NCBI RefSeq assembly: GCF_051020765.1
Contig: NC_134944.1
Coordinates: 9,548,001-9,612,000, forward strand
Source: Lasioglossum baleicum
Taxonomy: Eukaryota; Arthropoda; Insecta; Hymenoptera; Halictidae
Direction of reading: 5' to 3'
DNA length: 64,000 bases
The notes beneath the pieces are model-generated. The model had not been told where the DNA came from and searched no databases. It worked only from the letters and a program-made list of their open reading frames with translations. Position 1 is the first letter of the stretch. The number at the start of each line of letters is the position of its first letter. Positions 11,096 through 20,263 of this stretch are shown here, piece after piece. The position numbers and the translations under genes were made by a program.

Positions 11096-12072
11096 GTCTT
11101 TCGAATAGTTTTTATTTCGAAAGGAAATAATCAAAGTGACTTTGACTCGAGAGGCAAAACAGTGGAAATATTCTTCCCTGCGCCGCTGTCACTGTCGATA
11201 TCAACGTCGCCATTCGCTATGGACCATAGGCCATAGATAACTAAGTAGAGTCAGAGAGGATATGAGATTGAGATAGTGGTGGAGAACTATCGAGGTACTA
11301 TCGATGGTTATCGATAGTTCTCATCTTTTGTTTATATATAAATCATTAAAGTTATGGTAGTAGTATTTTTGAACTATCTCCTGAAAGTGAGAAAGTATAT
11401 TGGTATATAACATAGCCGATCGTGTTGTGTTGTATCAAAGTTATCTGTTCCATATTCTTAGACTTTAATACAATATTTTAATTATTTATTCAGTTTTATT
11501 ACAACTCTTAATTATTTTGAGTACATATTTTTTCAATTTGGAGAGTCGGAGTCGAAATCAGCGCCGGAGTCGGTTTCGGATTCGGAGCAGTATTGCAGCG
11601 AAGTACGAAATCGGGCACCTTGGTTGCCCCGCATAGCTTCGCACAATCTTTTCTTCTCGATTTTCAAACATAGCGTTTAACATGCGTATGTTATATTAAA
11701 ATTTGATGTGTATGTACATGTAATATATAAATATATTCTAATTGTATATATACAGTAGCGGACAAAAGTTTAAGACCGCTCTAAAGAAAACTTGCCCCAC
11801 AAGCTACGGACTGTAGAACGCAGATACGTTCCTGGATTCGCCGCGCATGCGCGAGTTTTCCCGTACCAGTTCACAACACTGATTTGAAGTTCCTGTGCTG
11901 GGGCCGTTACTTTTGTGCTTATAATAATAAACTCTCTGCTATATATAAACCAAAGAGGATTAGATATAAACTATAAACACAGTTGAGTTTTGGTTCGGAC
12001 GGCCCTATAACAGAGAGTCAGAGTATCTTCTCTGTCTATAACCTATAACCGTCCGGCGAAGATTAATAAAAG
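11096..12072. promoter_or_regulatory. Shared upstream region of BLOC1S2 (-) and HAUS8-like (+)
   Basis: This stretch holds no recognisable coding sequence. It contains inverted ATCGATAGTT motifs near 11285-11320 and a solitary Tc1/mariner-like end at 11754 (ACAGTAGCGGACAAAAGTTT). A perfect 12-bp palindrome CGCGCATGCGCG at 11842-11853 resembles the NRF1/erect-wing binding site. The same 17-mer recurs twice upstream of dorsal/nak. Confidence 0.5.
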
Positions 12073-13409
12073 ATGCAGAGAGGTAACATGGAACCACCAA
12101 AAGTGATACGTCGGACTAAAAAGTAAGTGTAATTAATTTTTCAGTTTGTTTAATTTATTTCCTAATAATTGTTACTTATTTTTAGGTTATTGAATGCTTC
12201 TGTATGTGAAACACAGAAGGGAAATATAGCAGATGTCAGTGCTCAAGTTACTTCTCGTCATCGATCAACAATGAGTCCAGCAGATTTTGTCTTACCACAT
12301 AGTAAAAGATTTTATTTAAATTATTATAAATCATATGTATCTAAGTATGAAACATGTAAAATATTTACTAGTACGTTAACCTAGACCTCACAAGAACTCG
12401 TGCAGCAGATCGATTTTCAATATTGCAATCTCAGTCGGATAAATGTTTCGATGAGGAGGATACAGAGATGAATCTTTTGTACGACAAATACTTACAAGGT
12501 CTAATGGTGGAAATTATATTGAGACAGAGAACACAGGAGAAGGAGAAATTGATCATATCGCAATTAGCGTCAATGCGTGAGGAACTTGACCGCAACAAGG
12601 AGAAATTGTTTGTATTAAAAACCAGGCAGAGGGATATCAATTACTTAACTATATTGCAGAATGAAATAGACTTACAAATTAAAGATGTAAAAAGCTATAT
12701 TAGTAAGTAACATTGATAAATATTGGGTTGGAAAGAAAGTTTGTAGCATTTTCAAATTAAGAATCGAAGATAAAATTAAGGTATTTATTCATATGTTTAT
12801 TCAATAACACGAGAAGTTACCTCGAAAATAATAAAAAATAATAGAACAGAATGGAAAATATGTTATTGAATAAATCTATAAATAAATATCTGAATGTTAG
12901 CTTTCAATTTTAATTTACAAACGCTACGAACTTTTGTTCCAAGCCTTAGAACTCTTAGAACTCTGTTACAGAAATGAATTTGTTATGATTTGAATTACAG
13001 AATCTGAGGATATTACTAAAGTAAAAGATGTTTTATCTCAGTTACACAGTGTTCTACGAGACTATGATGTATTACGTGGTGATAATATGATTCTTCCTAA
13101 AACACCCACAGAATGGGAAGAAACAATTCAAGCACTGAAGTCTTGTCGTGATACTTTGAAGTCTATAATGGATTTAATTGGATCTCATAATGAATCTTAT
13201 CGATGCGTCAATGATAGCATTAAAGATTTTTTAAATACATACAACACTATTAAAGATCATTACGAAAGGTGGGGTGTTACATTCTGTCGTTTAAGAAACT
13301 AAATTATATTATACTCAACAACATATCTTATCTTGTTTCCAGGTTGGAGAGAGATATTAACGAGTTACAAGCTCTAGCACTGAAGACAGCAGCATTATCG
13401 TTAATGTAA
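12073..13409 (+). CDS. HAUS8: HAUS augmin-like complex subunit 8-like protein
   Basis: HAUS8 is the microtubule-binding subunit of augmin, which nucleates microtubules from existing spindle microtubules through gamma-tubulin. Exons are 12073-12122, 12186-12301, 12385-12702, 13001-13268 and 13343-13409, in phase, giving 272 residues. The basic N-terminus (KVIRRTKKLL) and the SPADFVLPHNL segment are followed by LLYDKYLQGLMVEIILRQR, a long coiled coil with EKEKLIISQLASM, and a segment around YDVLRGDNMILPKTP. That order is as in HAUS8: a cluster of leucines, a KEKL coiled coil, then a D-x-R-x-x-L-P segment. The junction at 12301/12385 was chosen because the shorter alternatives would need introns under 50 bp. 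Overall identity is low, so the family call rests on architecture. A MITE lies in the third intron. Confidence 0.72.
12723..12946. mobile_element. Mariner-like palindromic MITE in HAUS8 intron
   Basis: The 224-bp element is flanked by TA and has inverted ends (TTGGGTTGGAAAGAAAGTTT; reversed right end AGGCTTGGAACAAAAGTTCG). The arms meet in the middle, with TTATTCAATAACA near 12806 and TGTTATTGAATAA near 12858 as mirror partners. The terminal TTGGGTTGG pattern resembles mariner ends. Confidence 0.75.
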
Positions 13410-13574
13410 AGTTATAAACGAAGGAATTAAGCAAGATACAAGAATGAGATTCAGTTTGGACATTTTCAAGTGCAATAGTTTATACAGGGTGTCCCAGCTA
13501 ACTTGTTCAGCCTGAATAACTATTAAACTTACTATTACTATTAAACTATTAAAATATGGAAATTAAATGGCTTT

Positions 13575-14010
13575 GAGGGGCTCATTTTATACGGTACTTG
13601 CTTTTTTTATGGGTGGAGGCGTTTCAGAGATTTTAAGATCACCTTTAACTCTTTTTAATGGAATGACCTAATTTTTTACATCATAAGTCAATAGAGTATC
13701 AAATCTTATGTCTGAATATATTGACCTTCATATGTCCTAAATCTAATAGTTAATGAGATATTAGCGAAATAATTTTCCATATAGTTCGAGCACCTACTTC
13801 TTTCCCAGCTTCCAGGTAGTAGGTACGTATGGAAAATTATTTCGATAATATCTCGTTAACTATTAGATTTAGAACGTATAAAGGTCAATATATTTATATG
13901 CAGAATTTGATACTTCATCGATTCATAATATGTACAAAAGGTAAGTCTTCGGAATCCCTCCACCCACAAAAGAAGCAAGTGCCATATTATTCCAATAATT
14001 ATAATTATCG
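13575..14010. mobile_element. Degenerate foldback element, same family as 56675-57640
   Basis: The left arm contains ACTTGCTTTTTTATGGGTGG near 13596 and CTAATAGTTAATGAGATATT near 13743. The right arm contains their complements, near 13960 and 13845. The central parts (AATATCTCGTTAACTATTAG) are also found in the element at 56675-57640. A solitary ACAGGGTGTCCCAGC end is at 13485, just outside. No coding capacity is present. Confidence 0.65.
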
Positions 14011-14589
14011 ATAACTATCGATAGTTGATAGTCCAATAAAGCAAAGAATAATATGGTCTAATAAGGAAATGTTAGCAGATATTTCAGACGATGTTTTCGT
14101 GTTGCGAATATTTATTCTGTATCTCGAGTTCTCTAGTGGCTATTTTTACATGACTATTTTTCATGATTTTTCACCGCAAATCTAACGCTTCCGTACTCGA
14201 ATATTTCGGATAGCAGCACGGAAAGGCGTCCCCATTCCACTGTGGAATCCAATCGGCTGCAAATTCGTACCTACGTCACCACATTCCTGCTGGGGGCCTT
14301 CTTCCCATCAGAACACGATACACGTTTAATATTACTTTTCATATTACTTAAGTCTCTTTTCTATTGTAAATATTTATGTAAGAGGACTTCGGTCCGTTTA
14401 TAATAAATACTATTATAATAATGATGTAAATTTCTTGATGAAAAATAAAGAATATATTACTTACAACAGTTAATGTGTTCTTTTTTCACCACCCTGTACA
14501 TGACTATTCGACAGTAAAATAAGTTCAACAAATTCGAAAATTTTGGATAGAGAATAATGTGTCAAATTAGACAAAAATTAAATTTTGTA

Positions 14590-16095
14590 ATATTTTCGGG
14601 CGTCTGACTTGTCGTTGAGTTATACTACTGAATTTCGTGCCACCTCATCCGATATCATGTGCTTCTAATACTTACTCAATTTTCGAGAATTTTCGGACGT
14701 CTGACTTGACGTTGACTTGTACTACTGAAATTTCGGATACCTCCTTCGACATCATGTGCTCCTAATACAAAGTTCAATTTTCGAGATTTTCGAAAAATTT
14801 CCCCGAAAATTGGGAAAGTATTAGGAGAGAACATGATGTCGAAGGAGGTATCAGAAATTTCAGTAGTACAAGTCAACGTCAAGTCAGACGGCCGAAAAAT
14901 TTCGAAAATTCAGTAGTACAACTCAACGACAAGTCAGACGGCCGAAAATTTTTAAAAATCTCGAAAATTGAGAAAGTATCAGGAGCACATGATATCGGAG
15001 GAGGTGGCACTAAATTCAGTAGTATAAGTCAACGACAAGTCAGACGGCCGAAAATTTTTAAAAATCTCGAAAATTTGAGAAAGTATCAGGAGCACATGAT
15101 ATCGAAGGAGGTGGCACGAAATTCAGTAGTACAACTCAACGTCGAGTGAGACAGTCGAAAAATTTCGAAAATTGAGAAAGTATCAGGAGCACATGATATC
15201 AAAGGAGGTGGCACGAAATTCAGTAGTATAAGTCAACGACAAGTCAGACGCCCGAAAATTTTTAAAAATCTCGAAAACTGAGAAAGTATCAGGAGCACAT
15301 GATATCGAAGGAGGTGGCACGAAATTCAGTAGTATAAGTCAACGACAAGTCAGAGGCCCAAAAATTTTTTAAAATCTCGAAAATTGAGAAAGTATCAGGA
15401 GTACATGATATCGAAGGAGGTGGCACGAAATTCAGTAGTACAACTCAACGACAAGTCGGACGGTCGAAAAATTTCGAAAATTGAGAAAGTATCAGGAGCA
15501 CATGATATCAAAGGAGGTGGCACGAAATTCAGTAGTATAAGTCAACGACAAGTCAGACGCCCGAAAATTTTTTAAAATCTCGAAAATTGAGAAAGTATCA
15601 GGAGCACATGATATCGAAGGAGGTGGCACGAAATTCAGTAGTATAAGTCAACGACAAGTCAGACGGCCGAAAATTTTCGAAAATCTCGAAAACTGAGAAA
15701 GTATCAGGAGTACATGATATCGAAGGAGGTGGCACGAAATTCAGTAGTACAACTCAACGACAAGTCGGACGGTCGAAAAATTTCGAAAATTGAGAAAGTA
15801 TCAGGAGCACATGATATCAAAGGAGGTGGCACGAAATTCAGTAGTATAAGTCAACGACAAGTCAGACGCCCGAAAATTTTTAAAAATCTCGAAAACTGAG
15901 AAAGTATCAGGAGCACATGATATCGAAGGAGGTGGCACGAAATTCAGTAGTATAAGTCAACGACAAGTCAGACGCCCGAAAATTTTTTAAAATCTCGAAA
16001 ACTGAGAAAGTATCAGGAGCACATGATATCGAAGGAGGTGGCACGAAATTCAGTAGCATAACTCGACGACAAATCGGATGTTCGGAAAAATTGAT
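14590..16095. repeat. Satellite-like tandem array with 106/106/97-bp higher-order structure
   Basis: The motif GAGAAAGTATCAGGAGCACA or a near variant recurs at 14970, 15077, 15174, 15280, 15386, 15483, 15589, 15695, 15792, 15898 and 16004. The spacings are 107, 97, 106, 106, 97, 106, 106, 97, 106 and 106 bp, so three cycles of a 309-bp higher-order unit are visible. Before about 14800 the same unit is present in inverted orientation and more diverged (14590-14790), so the array has a head-to-head switch. Open frames across it are a by-product of the repeat. Confidence 0.93.
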
Positions 16096-17902
16096 GGTTC
16101 AATAAATATATATACGCAGATAGTCTTTGTTATTACATTGTCTTTATTTATTCATTGCAGATTCATACATAAAATGTTTGTATTGTAAGTACGTGTACAT
16201 AACTTATATTTTATATAAACTAAACATTTATAACAAGAATGTTGACTAGCTCGGAGAGACTAGGCACACCGTCAGACTTTCTGTGTAATACTGCAGTATA
16301 TAAAGGAGGTCCAGACAATATATATTAGAATAGATGATCATCAGTCCACTAGTGCTGCGAAAGCCGATGGATAAATCTGATGCTATGTATGTAGTGTAGT
16401 ACCGTTGCCGCAAATGCTCCAGACAGTATACAGTACCACTCACGGAAGTTTTGGCCTAGAGAGGAAATTTTAAAATGTAATAATTTAAAACGTTTCTATT
16501 ATAATGAAATCTGTACAAAGTTGAAGTAAATCCAATTTTCTCACTTCTGTTCGATGTTTCACTCTTGTATGTTTTGGGCTTTTGCACATCAGTGCAACAC
16601 TTTGCATATAAACTTTGCCCACATCCGTCATCTGGTAGACGATGTAATTTTGGAACACGGCATGTTATCTGATGTTATCCGAAACCGGGTCTACAAGTAT
16701 ATAGACATATAGACCGTTAGCTTGCACGATTTTGCGTGAATGGCGCCACAGATAATTTGCTACTGCGATGTGTGCAACATACTCACTGATACTCACCTAT
16801 ACTGTATGCAGTGCAAAACGTGCAAAATATGCAATGTCAGTTTGGCACAGTTTGGCAGTGTATTTACACAAGTGTACAGCAGTGTATCATATATAGCTGT
16901 GCAGCGCAGCGTGTAGCTTTATCCACGAATCATATCCGTTTAGGTGCATATTCACGTGAAAACTCGATTTCAACTTCAAAAGATCACAACCGAAACAGTA
17001 AGTATTGTTCCCGTACTTTCTGGAATCGTAAGCATAAGATTTCAATACATATAACTTCACATTGCTTCACATTATTCGAACAAGAAATTGAATCGTATTT
17101 CGCGGCATCTTCTGTGTCCGTGTATTTACGTGCACACGCGCATATACATATATATATGTAGGTATTTAACTACGCATGTATCAATGTATGTCATTGAAGA
17201 TTAGAGCGAATGATAGAACTCTTGTATAAAGCAGTGATTTTCACATAAGGATCAGGTGAGGTACACAATATTGTACAATAGAATATTAGTTACAACGAAT
17301 CGCTGTTATTGCTTCTAAAAATGAGACACATGTAGCATATTTATTTGCACTGTGTATACTGTGTAACCGTGTAACTGGATGCCAATCAAATATGGCGATG
17401 CTAATAACAGCTATTTAAAATTGCTCGGCGGACCACATTGTTGGATTTATTATTTTCGCTTGGATCTCTTTTAGCGAGTTCAATTTATCGTTCGCGTGCT
17501 AATCTTTGCTTGTCGAACAATTTTTTGGTATGTGCTATGTACACGTATATACTAGCAGTAATTAAATATTTACAGTAACAATGTTTTCGGTATGACTGTT
17601 AGAAGGTTATAAACTGGCGAAAATTTATATATTTACATATTTCTTCGATGAAAACTTCACTTCGAATATGGACTCGAAGCAATTTTAATTCCGAAATCAA
17701 GAGAAGATTTTTATTCCATGTAATCTTTTTTACGCTGTGTGCATGAAATTGAACCTCTTCCTCATACGACATTTGAATTTTTAGCAATTTTTGAAATACA
17801 GAATACTTTAGCCCTTTGCACTCCGAATTATTTTTCAAAGTAATTTTAATTGCGCAATCAAAACATATCTCTCAACCTAGATTTTTCTCAGATTTCGAGA
17901 AA
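16096..17902. other. Satellite-PC4 intergenic region
   Basis: No gene is recognised. Short open frames here (for example 16811-17161) are rich in Cys/Gln/His and resemble no family. A piggyBac-like terminal sequence CCCTTTGCACTCCGAATTAT starts at 17812, matching the left end of the element at 54428, but no matching right end is seen before the PC4 start codon. An acceptor CTCAG near 17891 suggests that a 5' non-coding PC4 exon lies upstream. Confidence 0.4.
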
Positions 17903-18447
17903 ATGCCGAAGTCAAAAGAATACCTGTCATCCGACGACGACAGCAGCGAAGAGGTATTTTTCTAAAATAACACGACAGAAAATGTCTATCTCGTATATTC
18001 GTTATGTGAATAATCAATGTGATGCATTGTTTCGATCATAAGGAAGTGAGGCCAAAGAAGAAGCCGAAGAAGAGAGAATCCGAGGATAAAGAGGCAAAGG
18101 TATCAAAGAAACCAGAAAAAGAAACGCAGCAAAAAGAAGCACAGCAGAAAGAAGCGCAGCAAAGCGAAGACACAGCCTGGGATCTTGGAAGTAATCGTCA
18201 GGTTAGCGTGCGAGACTTCAAAGGGAAATTATACGTCGACATTAGAGAAATGTATTTCGACAAGGATGCAAATATGAAACCTGGGAAGAAAGGTAGACGA
18301 TCATTGTCTTTTGTCAATTTGATTAACAATTATCATGTAAAATTAATGTCAATCTTTTGTGCAGGTATTTGTTTGAATATGGCGCAGTGGCGGAAATTAC
18401 TATCGGTGATAGAAGATGTTGATAAAGCTGTGAAAGCTAAATGCTAA
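17903..18447 (+). CDS. SUB1: RNA polymerase II transcriptional coactivator PC4 (SUB1, Ssb-c31a)
   Basis: PC4 is a nuclear single-stranded-DNA-binding coactivator that links activators to the general Pol II machinery. Exons are 17903-17953, 18043-18292 and 18365-18447, giving 127 residues, the same length as the vertebrate protein. The N-terminus is the typical acidic serine patch (SKEYLSSDDDSSEE), followed by a Lys/Glu/Gln-rich linker with repeated QKEAQ. The C-terminal PC4 domain reads SVRDFKGKLYVDIREMYFDK, then KPGKKGICLNMAQWRKLL. The second intron is exactly 72 bp and has no in-frame stop, so retention would insert 24 residues between the two halves of the DNA-binding domain. Confidence 0.95.
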
Positions 18448-18556
18448 ACGGTGTGCCATGTCGATGCTAGACTGAGACATAACACGTTAATACAGTCTCC
18501 CACTTGCACAGCTATACGGTAAAGTGAGTCCGTATCTGTTAAGGTTCAATATTTTT

Positions 18557-18562
18557 AATAAA
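18557..18562 (+). terminator. Candidate PC4 polyadenylation signal
   Basis: AATAAA lies 110 bases after the PC4 stop codon on the coding strand. No strong downstream element was checked. Confidence 0.5.
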
Positions 18563-18898
18563 AAAATTATAATTCCGTACATCTATTAATTCTGCAGCCT
18601 CTCTTATTTCCTATACATACATAAATTATTAGCTACATATTGCTGTAACAAGGTTCTTAACTTTTGCGATTGATCTATAATAATTTGTCTCAATTTCAAG
18701 TGAGACTTTGTTAGATTCTTGGAAATGATATGTGCCCATAATTATGAAAGTGGTCATATATTTCTTGTTTCGAGATATTTAAAGAAATTGAATTCCATAT
18801 AATATTGGAAGAACAAGCACTATCTAACGGTTCATTTTTCGCAATATTGATTCCATTGAATTCATTTCGTTTAAAATAATGGTGATGTGAAATAATTA

Positions 18899-19020
18899 GA
18901 CAGCGGATTTTATGCATTTATGATAAAACGAGTAGACGAACTTAAAGAATATATTGTGGTATATTATTTCCAAAAATAAAAAAAGTAAAACATTTTTATT
19001 TTGCATAAAGATCCGCTGTC
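18899..19020. mobile_element. GACAGCGGAT-family MITE, copy 1
   Basis: TA-flanked ends GACAGCGGATTTTATGCATT and, reversed, GACAGCGGATCTTTATGCAA define a 122-bp copy of a mariner-like family that recurs seven more times in this window. It sits inside a wider inverted repeat: ATGTGCCCATAATTATGAAA near 18729 and its near complement near 19068. Confidence 0.85.
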
Positions 19021-19087
19021 TAGAAATAACTCATTCTTTTTTAAATTTTGACTTACTTTTGACTACTTTCATGACTATGGGCACATA

Positions 19088-20034
19088 CAGTCAGCGGCAA
19101 TATTAAGTGGATACCCTTAAAAAAATCGCATAACTTTTTAGAAATTAATCCAAAGGACTTGAATTTTTTAAAGATATTAGACCGGCTAGTTCGCTAGAGA
19201 ATAAGTGCACAAAAATTTATTAAGATTGCAATTGGTAGGAATCATACAAAATTTAAAAAAATGATGTTTCGTCACCGTTTTATCTGGGCCTGTAACAATA
19301 ATGTAAAAAATGCGTTTTATAGATTTCGGTAACTTATATGCATACTGAAAATTTCATCGAAATCGGTCAACATTGTAATGAGCTACAAACGTTTAAAGAT
19401 GATCACGTAAAGGCGAAATGCCCTGGCAAGGCTGAAAATTTGCGACTTTCACCCTTAAGCTCTCATCTTTGAACATATGTAGCTCATTGCAATGTTGACC
19501 GATTTCGATGAAATTTTCAGTATGCATATAGGTTACCGTAATCTATAAAACGCATTTTTTAAATTATCGTTACAAGCCCAGATAAAAAAGTTGACAAAAC
19601 ATCATTTTTTAAATTTTGTATGATTCCTACCAATTGCAATCTTAATAAATTTTTGTGCACTTATTCTCTAGCGCAGTGATGAGCAACCCGCAGGCCCGCT
19701 AGCAAACTGCCTGCAGCCCGCCAGAATCCGGCGCGGCGCGATGCAACGAAGTATTTAACATTGCATTCGTTGCCGGTTGTGGACCGCGCGTAGTCTAATG
19801 TTTCCATTTTTGGCCCACAATACGCCGCGGGTTGCTCACCACTGCTCTAGCGAACTAGCCGGTCTAACATCTAAGTCCTTTGGACTAATTTCTAAAAAGT
19901 TATGCGATTTAGGTATATCTTGTGCATTCGTAGTAGTCGCTCTTTTCTTGGGTTTGCACCCAATGTGCTTCTTTTAGCCTATTATCCTCGGTGGGCTTGG
20001 TCCATGGGTGTCCACTTAATATTGCCGCTGACTG
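19088..20034. mobile_element. Long-arm mariner/Tc1-like element carrying a nested hAT insertion
   Basis: The ends are CAGTCAGCGGCAATATTAAG and the exact complement at 20016-20034, both bordered by TA (19086-19087, 20035-20036). The arms run more than 180 bp inward; for example AAAATCGCATAACTTTTTAG near 19122 is mirrored near 19900, and TTGCAATTGGTAGGAATCAT is mirrored near 19620. The right arm is interrupted by a 171-bp insertion at 19674-19844. A further inverted layer (CGAAATCGGTCAACATT) lies at the centre. No transposase frame is left. Confidence 0.88.
19674..19844. mobile_element. Nested hAT-like MITE with 8-bp target duplication
   Basis: Terminal inverted repeats CAGTGATGAGCAACCCGC and, reversed, CAGTGGTGAGCAACCCGC differ at one base. 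The element is flanked by the direct 8-bp repeat CTCTAGCG (19666-19673 and 19845-19852). The opposite arm of the host element holds the uninterrupted site (GGCTAGTTCGCTAGAGAATA near 19184), which confirms the insertion boundaries. The inside is GC-rich and non-coding. Confidence 0.93.
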
Positions 20035-20046
20035 TATGGTATTTGA

Positions 20047-20184
20047 AAGAGCCAAGAAAAAGAAACTCAACTACGTATCGCTTTCGTATTCTCCCAAAAG
20101 AACGAAGTCTCCAAAAAGGATATGATGGAACTGGAGGAGCTGAAAAAGCTGGAGGTGGAAGGACGGAAGGAAAGAAAAAATTAG
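20047..20184 (+). pseudogene. Unassigned coding-like fragment
   Basis: Directly after the long-arm element there is a frame that runs to a TAG at 20182-20184 and ends with lysine/glutamate-rich residues such as SQKNEVSKKDMMELEELKK. It has helix-like periodicity but no start codon. A TGA lies just upstream in the same frame, and no partner exon is recognised. It could be a gene relic or a chance purine-rich frame. Confidence 0.15.
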
Positions 20185-20263
20185 GATATAGTATCAAATG
20201 CCCACTGTATACACGGTTAGAACTATAGACTTTCGCAGACTATAAGGCTTTGTCCTCGTCGGA

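Noticed and set aside
12356..12384. 29-bp intron giving a longer HAUS8 exon 2
   Set aside because: Far too short for an insect intron; an 83-bp intron (12302-12384) closes phase equally well.
14676..15899. Open frames of 60-68 codons in the satellite array
   Set aside because: They recur with the repeat unit and have no independent start or family resemblance.
16811..17161. 116-codon plus-strand frame with Cys/Gln/His-rich sequence
   Set aside because: No family, no splice context, and composition driven by TGCA-rich DNA.
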